Shown here piece by piece: positions 1 through 11,289 of a DNA stretch of 64,000 nt; the first letter of the stretch is position 1; each line of letters starts with the position of its first letter. Under the pieces are notes generated by a model. That model worked only from the letters and a program-made list of their open reading frames with translations. It ran no database searches and was not told the origin of the DNA. Source of the DNA: Bilabrum cf. latius (lineage: Eukaryota; Bigyra: Bicosoecida; Bigyra; Bicosoecida). Location of the stretch: NCBI GenBank assembly GCA_965178125.1, contig OZ237770.1, positions 496,001 to 560,000 on the forward strand, given 5' to 3'. A program made the translations under genes and the position numbers.

Positions 1-418
1 AATCGATGGGGTGGTCTGTTTGATGTTCATCTCGTGGGGCTTGACGTGCATCAGGGACAGTTGGCACGTTGACAACAACTGTGGACCTCAGTAACCTGCA
101 ATCGGGCCTCTTGGCGCGCCTTCTGAGCATAAAACTGTCGGATGGACCCAGTGTGCGTTTCAGTGGAGGAGCGTTGCGAGGTTGTGTTCGCATAGCAAGA
201 GTCGTGCTGCAGGTATCGTACACTGCACTTGGTGGCTTCAACTTTAGCTATAACATCCGTTGTGCGCCTCGTGCACTAGGTATCAGTTACCTTGTACCGC
301 AGATTTATATCTTTTGCGCTACTTATTGCGCGTGCTCCCAAAAGGGTGCCAGATTCCAGGGCCACTCTCCACGGTCCGATCAAACCGGAAGTCTCCGCGC
401 GCTCCGACTCCCAATTTG
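1..418. other. Non-coding left edge, nothing recognised
   Basis: I see no supported gene, RNA or repeat in this stretch. The short open frames here lack any recognisable motif and overlap one another. Base composition is more balanced than in the gene block to the right. Confidence 0.5.
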
Positions 419-519
419 AAACACACACTCCCTGCTAGCCCCCCCTACCCCTTCCCCCGGTCCTGCTTGCCCATCCCCTGCTGCAACCCCTGCACCATCC
501 CCTGCTTGCTTGGCAGGTA
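419..519 (-). pseudogene. Acetyltransferase (GNAT) gene fragment, left half
   Basis: About 100 bp closely match the middle of the GNAT acetyltransferase gene seen intact at 17367-18893 (compare 8869-8970 and 17610-17700). The match stops abruptly after the GGCAGGTA at 512-519. The homologous sequence resumes at 5099, so this is one half of a fragment broken by an insertion. It carries none of the catalytic part and cannot be functional. The match is direct reading of the sequence; insertion as the cause is inference. Confidence 0.7.
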
Positions 520-903
520 GACTACTCTAAAATAAGAAATCTCATTTTATCTGCACGCAACCCAATTCGGCGCTTGTCACCCTGCTACAGCTGCGAGTTG
601 CTGCCCATTTCCCACTCATTTCTCTCACGTTCTCGTGCGGATGTGTCTAATCTAGGCCCAAGTATAATTTAATGATACATCAATGTACTCATTCTCAGTC
701 AGGTTCCTTACGGTTCAACGTAATTAGACTGTATTTCCAGATCTAAGTATGGAAGCAATCCAAGTGAATATAGTACGGCACATCTTCCCGCGAAACACAT
801 CCTGAAGCCAGTCTGTCAGATAATAAAACAGATTTAACAGTTCATCATAGTAAGCACGCCAATAAGGTATCGATTAACGACAAAACCAACGTCTAGTGGA
901 TTG

Positions 904-2983
904 GGCCCGGAGGGCCTTGGGCGTGAGAGGCAGTGGGGTCTCAGTGGGGCTGTTGGTTGCCGGCATGCTGTTGTGGCTGTGGAGGGTCTGGAGGGCCTTG
1001 GGAGGGGCGTGAGAGGCAGTGGGGGCTCAGTGGGGCTGTTGGTTGCCGGCGAGCTGTTGTGGCTGTGGCGGGTCTGGAGGGCCTTGGGAGGGGCGTGAGA
1101 GGCAGTGGGGGCTCAGTGGGGCTGTTGGTTGCCGGCGAGCTGTTGTGGCTGTGGAGGGTCTGGAGGGCCTTGGGAGGGGCGTGAGAGGCAGTGGGGGCTC
1201 AGTGGGGCTGTTGGTTACCGGCGAGCTGGTGTGGCTGTGGAGGGTCCGGAGGGCCTTGGGAGGGGCGTGAGAGGCAGTGGGGGCTCAGTGGGGCTGTTGG
1301 TTGCCGGCGAGCTGTTGTGGCTGTGGCGGGTCTGGAGGGCCTTGGGAGGGGCGTGAGAGGCAGTGGGGGCTCAGTGGGGCTGTTGGTTGCCGGTGAGCTG
1401 GTGTGGCTGTGGAAGGTCCGGAGGGCCTTGGGAGGGGCGTGAGAGGCAGTGGGGGCTCAGTGGGGCTGTTGGTTGCCGGTGAGCTGGGATGGCTGTGGAG
1501 GGTCCGGAGGGCCTTAAGAGGGGCGTGAGAGGCAGTGGGGGCTCAGTGGGGCTGTTGGTTGCCGGCGAGCTGGTGTGGCTGTGGAGGGTCCGGAGGGCCT
1601 TGGGAGGGGCGTGAGAGGCAGTGGGGGCTCAGTGGGGCTGTTGGTTGCCGGCGAGCTGTTGTGGCTGTGGAGGGTCCGGAGGGCCTTGGGAGGGGCGTGA
1701 GAGGCAGTGGGGGCTCAGTGGGGCTGTTGGTTGCCGGCGAGCTGGTGTGGCTGTGTAGGGTCCGGAGGGCCTTGGGAGGGGCGTGAGAGGCAGTGGGGGC
1801 TCAGTGGGGCTGTTGGTTGCCGGCGAGCTGGTGTAGCTGTGGAGGGTCCGGAGGGCCTTGGGAGGGGCGTGAGAGGCAGTGGGGGCTCAGTGGGGCTGTT
1901 GGTTGCCGGCATGCTGTTGTGGCTGTGGAGGGTCCGGAGGGCCTTGGGAGGGGCGTGAGAGGCAATGGGGGCTCAGTGGGGCTGTTGGTTGCCGGCGAGC
2001 TGGTGTAGCTGTGGAGGGTCCGGAGGGCCTTGGGAGGGGCGTGAGAGGCAGTGGGGGCTCAGTGGGGCTGTTGGTTGCCGGCATGCTGGTGTAGCTGTGG
2101 AGGGTCTGGAGGGCCTTGGGAGGGGCGTGAGAGGCAGTGGGGTCTCAGTGGGGCTGTTGGGTGCCGGCGAGCTAGGATGGCTGTGGAGGGTCCGGACGAC
2201 CTTGGGAGGGGCGTGAGAGGCAATGGGGGCTCAGTGGGGCTGTTGGTTGCCGGTGAGCTGGGATGGCTGTGGAGGGTCCGGAGGGCCTTGGGAGGGGCGT
2301 GAGAGGCAGTGGGGTCTCAGTGGGGCTGTTGGGTGCCGGCGAGCTAGGATGGCTGTGGAGGGTCCGGACGACCTTGGGAGGGGCGTGAGAGGCAATGGGG
2401 GCTCAGTGGGGCTGTTGGTTGCCGGCGAGCTGGTGTAGCTGTGGAGGGTCCGGAGGGCCTTGGGAGGGGCGTGAGAGGCAGTGGGGTCTCAGTGGGGCTG
2501 TTGGTTGCCGGCATGCTGGTGTAGCTGTGGAGGGTCCGGAGGGCCTTGGGAGGGGCGTGAGAGGCAATGGGGGCTCAGTGGGGCTGTTGGTTACCGGCGA
2601 GCTGGTGTAGCTGTGGAGGGTCCGGACGACCTTGGGAGGGGCGTGAGAGGCAGTGGGGGCTCAGTGGGGCTGTTGGTTGCCGGTGAGCTGGGATGGCTGT
2701 GGAGGGTCTGGAGGGCCTTGGGAGGGGCGTGAGAGGCAGTGGGGGCTCAGTGGGGCTGTTGGTTGCCGGCGAGCTGGTGTGGCTGTGGAGGGTCCGGAGG
2801 GCCTTGGGAGGGGCGTGAGAGGCAGTGGGGGCTCAGTGGGGCTGTTGGTTGCCGGCGAGCTGGTGTGGCTGTGGAGGGTCCGGAGGGCCTTGGGAGGGGC
2901 GTGAGAGGCAGTGGGGGCTCAGTGGGGCTGTTGGTTGCCGGCGAGCTGGTGTGGCTGTGGAGGGTCCGGAGGGCCTTGGGGTA
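904..2983 (+). repeat. 86-bp G-rich tandem satellite, about 24 copies
   Basis: Direct tandem array with a strict 86-bp period. Each unit contains GGCCTTGGGAGGGGCGTGAG, then a CAGTGGGG...GTTGGTTGCCGG core and a GGTCYGGAGG junction. Units differ at a handful of positions (GAGCTGTTG / GAGCTGGTG / ATGCTG; GGAGGG / GACGAC). Because 86 is not a multiple of 3, every frame is open for about 83 codons, which yields many identical pseudo-ORFs that are not genes. No flanking signal suggests transcription. Confidence 0.95.
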
Positions 2984-3370
2984 GACGTGTGAGATTCCAG
3001 TTATGTGTTTGCTTGTGGATGTCAATGTTGTTTGGTAGTGTATCACGGTGTTTTCTTACACGGTGCATAACCGTACTCATCAGACAGTTGGATCACAAAA
3101 TGCTCTCCGTTATCGATTGCGCGCTTCTCTTGTAGTACCCGATTTTGCATCGCTCGACTCACAATGCTTTCGAGTGGTGTTTTGCTGTAAGCCCAAATAG
3201 CCCATTGCATGGGGGCTTACAATTGCACGACACCATAAAAACAGTAAACATTTAAAAACAGACTGGAGACAAAGTAGATCCAACAAAATCAATCCAGTCA
3301 CCAATACACGATATATGGCACGCCCGGCCACGTCCGGACTTCAGCGCCTTAAGTTAGAACACCAATGCGA
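2984..3370. other. Spacer between opposed 86-bp arrays
   Basis: About 390 bp of unique sequence separates the direct array from its reverse-complement copy. It contains no recognisable gene. The arrangement forms a large inverted repeat with this spacer as its loop. Confidence 0.6.
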
Positions 3371-3800
3371 CTCTCACGCCCCTCCGAAGTCCGGACCCTC
3401 CACAGCCATCCCAGCTCACCGGCAACCAACAGCCCCACTGAGCCCCCACTGCCTCTCACGCCCCTCCCAAGGCCCTCCGGACCCTCCACAGCCACAACAG
3501 CATGCCGGCAACCAACAGCCCCACTGAGCCCCCACTGCCTCTCACGCCCCTCCCAAGGCCCTCCGGACCCTACACAGCCACACCAGCTCGCCGGCAACCA
3601 ACAGCCCCACTGAGCCCCCACTGCCTCTCACGCCCCTCCCAAGGCCCTCCAGACCCTCCACAGCCACACCAGCTCGCCGGCAACCAACAGCCCCACTGAG
3701 CCCCCACTGCCTCTCACGCTCCTTCCAAGGTCCTCCGGACCCTCCACAGCCATCCCAGCTCACGGGTAAGCAACAGCCCCACTGAGCCCCCACTGCATCC
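3371..3800 (-). repeat. Inverted 86-bp satellite array, about 5 copies
   Basis: The same 86-bp unit as at 904-2983, present as its reverse complement (CTCACGCCCCTCCCAAGGCC and CCGGCAACCAACAGCCCCAC recur every 86 bp). The edge units are degraded: 3371-3410 and 3715-3800 contain substitutions not seen in the main array, as expected at the margins of an array. Confidence 0.9.
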
Positions 3801-5098
3801 CAGGCCCCTCGCAAAGCCCCGTGCAACCATTGCACTTGATCATAGGTTTGCCCCTGGTCCCGCGGACCCACTGTGGCCGTGCAGCCCGCTGCCACCTGAG
3901 TCTCCCTCGTGCCTTGCACCTGGAGCCCCCATTCCTCCCGTTGTGCTCTCCCTGTTGACACCGCACTATCGTCGCCTGTGCCGGTGTCCCCCTCTTCGTC
4001 TCCACATCCTGTCCTCCTGCGCCCACCTCGTGTTCCGGCTCACCTGCTCCCCGTCGTTTCAATCCTGATGGCCAAGTACGTACACCAGTAGCCAAGCGAG
4101 TGCACTTGGCGCCGGTGCCCCCACGCAGACGATATTTCAACACCCTGGCCTGTATGCGCCTGTGATTTGAGCGGGGACTAGGGGTGCCAGTCGAGTAGTT
4201 TTCATCTGTGCTTTCCCTTGCTGTGCCTTAGCTAGCCTTGAGGAGCGCGTGCCTCTCTGCCCATGTGCCTCTCCGATAGATACTAGCCCGTTTACAGCCC
4301 TTGCTTCACAAAAGCAGCTAGTTTACGCATATGTGGACCTGAATCATGCTCTCGATAAACTGAAAACACTGTCTAGCAAGTACAAGTGTTGCATGCTTGC
4401 AACAGTAGTGTGAATGCTGGGATCCCAATACCCGACCTTCTGGGTTAAACCAAAGCAGTTAGGTGCATAAAGTTAGTACTGAGGGCACTAAGAATGCTTC
4501 AGGGTCAGTCCATCGTCTAAAATGTTACCAGGTGAGCCCTAACACCAGAGCTATCCAGAAGACCTAGCCTGCGGGATAGACAATGATCTGCGGATACTCA
4601 TGTTGGTACGTGCGGGTTCATCCCCAGAAAAGCAATAACTGACCTTAAAATATCTTATCACCTCATTGAAATTTTAAAAAAAAGACAGATTGACCAGAGA
4701 ACGCCCAGTTGCACTTGTGTCAACTATCAACGTGAGATAGCTTGGATGTTCGGCACAATACAGGCCAAACATACACACACCAAGCTTAAGTGGTGTACTG
4801 GGTTAATATAAACTCATTGACCCACGCAAATTTGCAATATACGGTATGATCAGGCAGAGAACGCTGATACGAGTCCTGTACAGAAAATGGGGGCGTGTCC
4901 CAGACATCGCGGTCTTACCCTCTCGCAATTGAGGTAAATTTTCACCAGATTTGCATATAAACTTGAAGAATACTCGCAAATCCGTCCGCGTACCGGGGTG
5001 TACCCGGAAAACTGGCTGCTGACCTGGGAGCAAGGTTTTTTGGGCGTAGTTCGGCTGCTGGCTAGTTTTTGAATAGTGTACTTTTAGTATATTTCCTC
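3801..5098. other. Right part of the insert, nothing recognised
   Basis: About 1.3 kb without a supported gene. AT content rises toward 4600-4760. Reading frames are short and low in information on both strands. I see no transposase motif. Confidence 0.45.
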
Positions 5099-5226
5099 TA
5101 CTGCACTGGCACAGTCGTGCACTGCACCGTTGGACTCGGGGGCCATTGGCGAAGCCGAAACAGCGGCAGATGCAGAACTGCCCTCTCCCCCACCCACCTC
5201 CCGGCCCACCTCTCTCTGCTCCTGCC
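5099..5226 (-). pseudogene. Acetyltransferase (GNAT) gene fragment, right half
   Basis: Matches the GNAT gene segment corresponding to 8960-9080 and 17695-17820 (TGCACYGGCACAGTCGTGCA, then CTGCCCTCTCCCCCACCCAC). It continues the fragment at 419-519 after the 4.6-kb insertion. The right edge is abrupt after GCTCCTGCC. It is a non-functional piece of the low-complexity middle part of the gene. Confidence 0.7.
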
Positions 5227-6240
5227 AAGGGTATTGTGCAGCAAGCATCCGCTACAAAACGGCTATCAAGCATACGCTCCACCAATCGGCAACACCCGAT
5301 AACGGACCTACGCTCCTCACCCACTACATGATGGCCTCGTGCTGGCTCGGCTCGAGAGCCCCAGTGCAGCTAATCCCCTAATCGCTGCTTGCCTTGATGG
5401 ACTCGGCCACATATTGATTCTAGTTTAAGTTAAGTATGGCTAGCATCTACTGCACGCCTGAATGGAGCAGCATCTAAATGGATAATTGTTCCGGCTGACC
5501 CCACCGGAGACCACGGCCCGCAACGCTGCGCCTGCCGCTATCCTGATCAGATGCCATTCTCCGATCTGCTCAGATTGTCAACGGACGAGCCCACGCGGGG
5601 GGCTGTCCAAAGTGACATAGACACCCATGATGGACTGTCCTAGGGCGTTCCCTGCCGATTCCCAGACTCGGCAGCTTATCGCCAACTCTGCGGCACGAAG
5701 CCGCGGCGTCACCGTGACTCTTGCTGTCCGGGTACCGGCCTGCTGAACCACTAGCGACCTGACCGTAGCTAGTCGAATAGGCCCCGCCACGGCCAACCAC
5801 GCCCCGTAACGCTGCGACGGCCGCTGCCCTGATGCATTGCTCTGATCTGTTCAGATCGTCAACAGACGAGCCCACGAGGGGGGCTGTCCTCAGTGACATA
5901 GACAACCCCGGCTGGTTGTCCTTGGGTGCTACTACGGCGTCCTAAGCGTAGCTAACCTGTTCGGTCCTGTAATGGTCACACACACTACAACCCAACCGAT
6001 TTGGCCCCCTTGGCCAGCCAAGTTAGCATAAGCCCCGACAAGAGCAGCGCCGGCACGACGCCGCGCCTAGCCTGGGCGGGCCAACCAGGGGGCCAACTCA
6101 ACACAACTCATGGGGTGATGAGTGGAGGTGGGAAACCACCACCGCTCTGTGTAGTAAACGTCAGACGACTAGAATGTTGCCGAGACGGATTTTCCGCAAG
6201 TAACGAGCACCCAGGCGCCGCCGGGCGCCGCCGCGGCCGA
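5227..6240. repeat. Gene-free stretch with a diverged ~290-bp direct duplication
   Basis: Two related blocks lie about 290 bp apart: 5505-5630 and 5795-5915. Both contain GTCAAC(G/A)GACGAGCCCACG followed by GGGGGGCTGTCC and AGTGACATAGACA. They are diverged direct copies. No gene is supported. The segment just before the surface-protein gene (6205-6240) is a GC-only run of GCCGCC repeats that recurs at 12690-12740. Confidence 0.55.
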
Positions 6241-6274
6241 TAAAACAGAATTTCACACGACCACAAAGGTTGAC

Positions 6275-8146
6275 ATGGGCGTCCGTGTTTCCATGGTAGC
6301 AGTGACTGCAACCTCGGGAATATATGATTTTGATTACACGAACTCCAATTCAGAAGGCCTTGTAGTGATTGGACGGCCACTCAACCCAGGCGTGCCTGGA
6401 ACCGACTACGATAATGGCTTCGCGTGCGACTTGGATGGTGGGGCCGCCTTCGACGAGAGGACGACTAAGGAGGCATGCATAGGAATGAACAAGAACGGGA
6501 GGGGAGCTTACACCCTTTCCGGCCAGAGCGTAAACGGTGGCTCCTTTTTAGTGCGAGACGTCGTATGCGCAGCGAACCAGGGCTTCAATCCAACGCAAGG
6601 TGATACGAGCCGGCACTGCCAGTTGAATTCGGACGTATCTTCATGCTCCAACACAAATGGCATTTTCATTTCGTGCCTCCCAAACTTTTTCGGGGCGGAG
6701 GCCGACTTCCTCCAGTTCAGGCTGGCAAACGCAGCGGGAGGCACCACTGACCAGACGAACACGACCGGGACGGGCGTGCTTCAGGTGAGCGCAGCAGGCA
6801 CCGACTACGCCCCCGTTTGCGATCAAGGCATCACACAAGCCACGGTGACGAAACTCTGCAGCTTCATGGGAGTCCCGGACACTGGCACCTTCAGCACTGG
6901 CGTGACGACGGGCGGGTCATCCTCCTACGCTCTCAAAGACCTGGACTGCAGCGCGGCGAACAACGGCGGGGAGTGCGACTTCGATCGGAGACCGGGATGC
7001 GGAGCAGATCAGGCTGTGACAATCACGTGCGCGCTGCCCAGTCCGAGTCCCAGCCCATCCGCGTCGGTGAGCGCCAGCCCATCCGCGTCAGTGAGCGCCA
7101 GCCCGTCCGCGTCAGTGAGCGCCAGCCCGTCCGCGTCAGTGAGCGCCAGCCCATCCACGTCAGTGAGTCCCAGCCCGTCCACATCGGTGAGCGCCAGCCC
7201 ATCCACCTCGGTGAGCGCCAGCCCATCCGCGTCGGTGAGCGCCAGCCCATCCACCTCGGTGAGCGCCAGCCCGTCCACGTCGGTGAGCGCCAGCCCGTCC
7301 ACGTCGGTGAGCGCCAGCCCATCCACGTCAGTGAGCCCCAGCCCGTCCACGTCGGTGAGCGCCAGCCCGTCCACGTCGGTGAGCGCCAGCCCATCTTCAT
7401 CCCCAGATGCAGCCGCGGCATCTCCCTCGCCCTCGGCTTCCAGCCTGCTCCTCCCCGCCCTCGCACGGCTGGAGGAGCTGCCGGTGGACAGCCCCGCTCG
7501 GGCGACCACCTCGGTGGATGAAGCCGACCCCGATACCACGGTCACCTGCAGCGCTGGCTCCGGGTCGGGCGCCCTGGCCTCGGCGGACCGCCTGCTACAG
7601 ACCGAGGTGCGTGTGGTGGGTCTTGCACCCGAGCAGATCAGCTGCATGGACGTGCAGCAGCTAGTGAACGAGCTGGCGCAGGCCGCCGGGGTGGACGCGG
7701 CTGACATCGTGCTGTGGCTGCAGGACCTGAGCGGGACCCAGAGCTCCACCGAGACGGCCGTGGTGATCCAGGTGCCTGCCGACTCCCACGAGGCGGCGCA
7801 GGTGGCGCTGGGCGCGATCACGGCCGTGCTGCAGAGCGAGCGTTTCCTGGCCCCGCTGCTGGCAGGAGCCCCTGTGGCCGGCGAGGAGGGCCCGGCGCTT
7901 GCGGTGTGGGTGGGTGCGAACGATCAGACGGCCACCTTCTCGGCGACCAACCCCTACTCCGAGGGCCGGACCACCCGCGGGGATGGTGACGACGAGGACG
8001 TGGCGCCTGCCGAAGTGGCCATGTTCGCGCTGGGGGGGCTGGCCATGGTGGCCGTAGCCGCCTTCGCATACTTCGCGTGCTACCGCGGAAGGACGGAAGC
8101 TCCGGCCAAGACTAGCAACAAGGAGGCCGTGGCTGAGGGAGTATGA
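6275..8146 (+). CDS. SRCR-like / Pro-Ser-rich membrane-anchored surface protein, copy A
   Basis: Predicted 623-residue cell-surface protein. Residues ~45-135 and ~178-255 look like two divergent scavenger-receptor cysteine-rich (SRCR-type) domains: each has a Cys-Asp entry (FACD, PVCDQG), spaced cysteines and a terminal ITCALP or ISCLP strand. Residues ~256-380 are a stalk of 8-residue Ser-Ala-Ser-Pro-Ser repeats encoded by a 24-bp unit, probably hydroxyproline-glycosylated. A globular cysteine-containing domain follows, then one transmembrane helix at ~580-603 and a 20-residue basic tail. It ends at TGA and has no in-frame TAG. No signal peptide is visible at this start, so a short upstream exon is probably missing; the start at 6275 is the first in-frame one. 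A second copy lies at 14778-16889. SRCR assignment is by cysteine spacing only. Confidence 0.65.
   Translation: MGVRVSMVAVTATSGIYDFDYTNSNSEGLVVIGRPLNPGVPGTDYDNGFACDLDGGAAFDERTTKEACIGMNKNGRGAYTLSGQSVNGGSFLVRDVVCAANQGFNPTQGDTSRHCQLNSDVSSCSNTNGIFISCLPNFFGAEADFLQFRLANAAGGTTDQTNTTGTGVLQVSAAGTDYAPVCDQGITQATVTKLCSFMGVPDTGTFSTGVTTGGSSSYALKDLDCSAANNGGECDFDRRPGCGADQAVTITCALPSPSPSPSASVSASPSASVSASPSASVSASPSASVSASPSTSVSPSPSTSVSASPSTSVSASPSASVSASPSTSVSASPSTSVSASPSTSVSASPSTSVSPSPSTSVSASPSTSVSASPSSSPDAAAASPSPSASSLLLPALARLEELPVDSPARATTSVDEADPDTTVTCSAGSGSGALASADRLLQTEVRVVGLAPEQISCMDVQQLVNELAQAAGVDAADIVLWLQDLSGTQSSTETAVVIQVPADSHEAAQVALGAITAVLQSERFLAPLLAGAPVAGEEGPALAVWVGANDQTATFSATNPYSEGRTTRGDGDDEDVAPAEVAMFALGGLAMVAVAAFAYFACYRGRTEAPAKTSNKEAVAEGV
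7050..7395 (+). repeat. 24-bp coding minisatellite (Pro-Ser stalk), about 14 units
   Basis: Tandem 24-bp unit GTGAGCGCCAGCCCRTCCRC encoding eight residues of Ser, Ala/Pro, Pro, Thr/Ala and Val. It lies wholly inside the surface-protein gene. The antisense strand is also open throughout, an artefact of the repeat. The paralogous copy at 15560-16135 has about ten more units, so the array changes length. Confidence 0.9.
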
Positions 8147-8629
8147 GTCCGGGCATCTTGGCGCACGATCGATCCCTATCAGGTGAAGAGCAATGGTCGG
8201 ATTTGGACCCACTTCCCTGCATCCGTAGGCCAGCGACTCGCTAGTTTAGATCCACTTGTGGGACACGGTAGGTTACGCAGTAGATCTACCTCGCGAGTGT
8301 CCTTGTGTGCAGTGGAGCACCCCTTGCGTTTTGGTCATCACATGGCTGTTGCTGGTTTCCACGTCTCGAACTGCCTCAATGTCAATCGCAAGCATTCATT
8401 TCAGCCACGGCACACCCAGGATCCAGGATAGCAGTCATGCCACCTCATGCTTGCCCCGGCACGCCACCGCCCACCCGTCTAGAGTCCGGTCAAGATCTAC
8501 CCCAACGCAGGGCCCATCCAGTAGATGTTCCCTCTGTCCCGATCTGTGATGCGCACTCGGCCCATAGCGAGGAAGGCAGCCTCCGCCGCTACCAACCACT
8601 GCCGCTGCCCCCATCCCGCCACGTCGATG
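8147..8629. other. 3' intergenic between convergent genes
   Basis: Short region between the TGA of the surface-protein gene (+) and the TAA of the GNAT pseudogene (-). It is nearly identical to 16890-17366 in the second cassette. Probably 3' untranslated sequence of both genes; no poly(A) signal is certain. Confidence 0.4.
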
Positions 8630-10093
8630 TTATTCCACGGGAAATGGGCTGCACAGCCGTTTCCTCATCCTAAGCGCAGACCTGGCCGCCCCTCCGATCC
8701 TGTAGTACCCCTGCACCTCCTCCAGCACTCCGTACCCTTCCTAGTCATACAGCCGCACGGCCGGGGTGTTGTCCGGCAGGCAGTGCAGTTCAATCCATTG
8801 ACATTGCACCCCGCTTGTCCCCAGGTCTCCCACTTCGATGATCGCAGGAGACGCACTGCCCCCACACTCCCTGCTACCCCCCCCTGCCCCTTCCCCCGGT
8901 CCTGCTTGCCCATCCCCTGCTGGCACACCTGCACCATCCCCTGGATGCTTGGCAGGTACTGCACCGGCACAGTCGTGCACTGCACTATTAGATTCGGGGG
9001 CCCGTGGTGAAGCCGAAACAGCGGCAGACGCAGAACTGCCCTCTCCCCCACCCACCTCCCTGCCCACCTCTCTCTGCTCCTGCTCGCCCGCAGCACCCCG
9101 CCGCCCCGCCGCCCACCTCTCCCCTGCCCTCATGAGTGCCCTGGCCAGCCCCAGCCGACGGGCAGCAGGCAGCACGCACAGCGTGGTCACCACTGCCCAC
9201 GGTCCCTTGGGGCGCCTGGGTGCGGGGCCCAGGCCCAGGCCAAGGGTTGATGGAAGGCCCCCGCCGTGCAATGCACCTGGACCGTGTCTCATGGTCTCTC
9301 TGTGTTCCTTCATGGCCACTCCGCTGGCCCTGGTACCTTTCTCCTCCGCATCTACATCGGTGTTGGTAATGGATGCACCCCCGCTGCCAACACCAGCACT
9401 TGCACCAGCACTTGCGCTTGCTCCCGAATTGCCGTCTTCCGATATGCGCTTGCTGCTCGGCCTGGCCCGCAGCACAGAGCCTTGGCTTGACTCTGACCCT
9501 GCCGTAGGGGCGTTGGCCCCGGCTTCCCTGTCCCCATTGTGGGGGGTGGGGCCAGTCCGGGGTGCCCTCTCGTCGTGGGGAGGGGTCCACGAGGGGTCCA
9601 GCTGCTGTGCAATCCATGGGGCACACGCGCCGATCGCATCGGTCACTGCCTCGCAGCACGCATCCAACGGGCCCAGTGGGGCGGGCTGGTGGCAGCGTAG
9701 CGTTACGCAGCCCACAACGACGAATGGCGGCCAGAATGCGAACCATGACGAGTGTTCCCATATGTTGATTCTTCTGTTGAATGTTGCATATCCGGATGCC
9801 GGATCATATCGTCTTGTGATCTCGGTAGATTGCTTCGTGCTAGCGCCAGCGCCTCCAGTCTTGCCCGCTGTCGCGGACGGTCGTGCTCAAAAGCCGTGCG
9901 CGCAGGCTCTATTCCAGACTAGACCCATGTTCCAATCCGGAAATGAATCGCATGCTACAATGCAACACACATCGTCTCTTCCAGCAGCGAGGCCTTCAAA
10001 GAATCCACTGCTGTACATGAGCGGCAACGTAGCATCAGTGACAAAGGCTACTTGCGCCATCTCCTCTGACCGCATACGTCTAATATCAATCAA
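8630..10093 (-). pseudogene. GNAT N-acetyltransferase, copy A, frameshifted
   Basis: Paralogue of the gene at 17367-18893. It keeps the N-terminal strand (IDIRRMRSEEMAQVAFV), the acetyl-CoA loop region (VLPAARRLGLARAL) and the C-terminal Asn-Thr-Pro-Ala-Val-Arg-Leu-Tyr block. Compared with copy B it has a 2-bp deletion near 9892 that brings a TGA into frame at 9887, a compensating 1-bp deletion near 9735, a shorter low-complexity insert, and TAG at 8741 where copy B has TCG (Ser). The shifted stretch of roughly 160 nt would destroy the protein between the first strand and the core. I call it a pseudogene, though an unrecognised intron there cannot be fully excluded. Confidence 0.6.
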
Positions 10094-10136
10094 AATAATA
10101 ATACATGAGCACTACTGCCATAGCTCGAGGCCTTCT

Positions 10137-11289
10137 TGTCAGGGGGGGAAGTCTTGCCGAGACGGATTTTCCTCTAGAGCACCTGACGAATCTTCAGCAG
10201 CCCCTATGCACCATCTTCATGAAGCATCTATGACCCCTGGAATCCCTCAGCGAACTTCTGAGCTATCTCAAGCAATTCTTCATTGAATTCTGTAGCTTTT
10301 TCTGCGTCTTGCTTCGCAACATCTTACCTATGAGCTGAGATATCAAGTGGTGAAATTGGCCCGATTTCGCGCAAAATTCTGGCCTGTGGATCGTTCAGAA
10401 ACTTTAGCACTGCGATTTTCTAGTGCAACTAGCGCCCTCCAGGTCCACTAACGAGAGATATAATGTAAAACACCATCCAGAATCAATTTTGTCGGTGTAA
10501 ATTAACTGATATGCCCTCTTTTGTCTGATAATGCGACATATTTCGTATTCCCCCAAGATCTCGTCGAATTATTAGCAATGCAATTTTGTGGCGTTTCTGA
10601 ATACATTTGCACTAGCAAATAGACACATCCTAAATAAACACTATAGATTCATACAATGTCTGGATATGAGTGCTTCATACTGGCATTGAGCCTCAGGAGG
10701 AGTCCAGACATGTCACTAGCCTTCGCCCGAAGCAGCTGCGACGGCAGCCTATGACAACCCCATTTTCTCTGTCGTTTTGGCGTTTGCTGCCTGCATGCTC
10801 GCCATGTTTGTTTCAAATCAAGCCTTGTTTGAAGTATTACCCGGGGATTCCTCCAGCTGTGTTTTGGCTTTGCTCAACTCGCTCAGGCTCGCGGTGTAGT
10901 GCTGCCACGCATCGCTGACCTCCCTTTCGCGCTTCGGCCCGTCAAGTAGGGCTGTGGTTGTCGCTTAAACCTGCTGTTGTTGCGCCTTCTTCGCAGATAA
11001 AAATATGATGCGATCTCTCTGGTGGTATTCCAAAGATAGCGCTCCGTACCGTGCCTGGGCGAGCCTGCCGTTCTGAGGTGCAGTGTCCGGTGCGGTCAGT
11101 TGCGCGGCGGCAGGTGCCTCACCTGCTTCGCCGGATGCGGACGCCTGCTATGACTGAGCTAGTGCAAGCTTCGCAGCTTTCGCGCGGGAGCACTCCTACG
11201 TCCTTCTGGCGATGTCGCGCACTGCCTCGGTTTCCTCGGCTAAGAACTCCTCCCCGATCGCTAACTCACTAGGCAGCGTTCCCGATTTG
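10137..11289. other. Gene-free stretch after cassette A
   Basis: Homology to cassette B ends at the TAGCTCGAGGCCT near 10121-10133. TGCCGAGACGGATTTTCC at 10155-10172 repeats the sequence that lies upstream of cassette A at 6178-6195. From 10300 to 10660 the DNA is AT-richer than its surroundings. I see no supported gene. Confidence 0.45.

Larger units (their letters stand above)
520..5098. mobile_element. 4.6-kb insertion splitting a GNAT fragment, TA flanks
   Basis: Sequence between the two halves of the GNAT fragment is absent from the two longer GNAT copies in this window. The dinucleotide TA is present at both edges (518-519 and 5099-5100) and only once at the uninterrupted site, which fits a TA target-site duplication of the Tc1/mariner or piggyBac-like kind. 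I see no convincing terminal inverted repeats and no transposase inside. The insert contains a large 86-bp satellite array, an inverted smaller array and about 1.3 kb of otherwise featureless DNA. It could be a non-autonomous element that captured satellite DNA, or a deletion/rearrangement product. Confidence 0.4.

Noticed and set aside
904-2983. Dozens of 65-83-codon frames in the 86-bp array
   Set aside because: Same repeat read in rotating frames on both strands; period is not a multiple of 3 and no start context or domain exists.
7009-7821. Antisense frames through the Pro-Ser minisatellites
   Set aside because: Open only because the 24-bp unit lacks stops on both strands; the sense strand has domains and a transmembrane helix.
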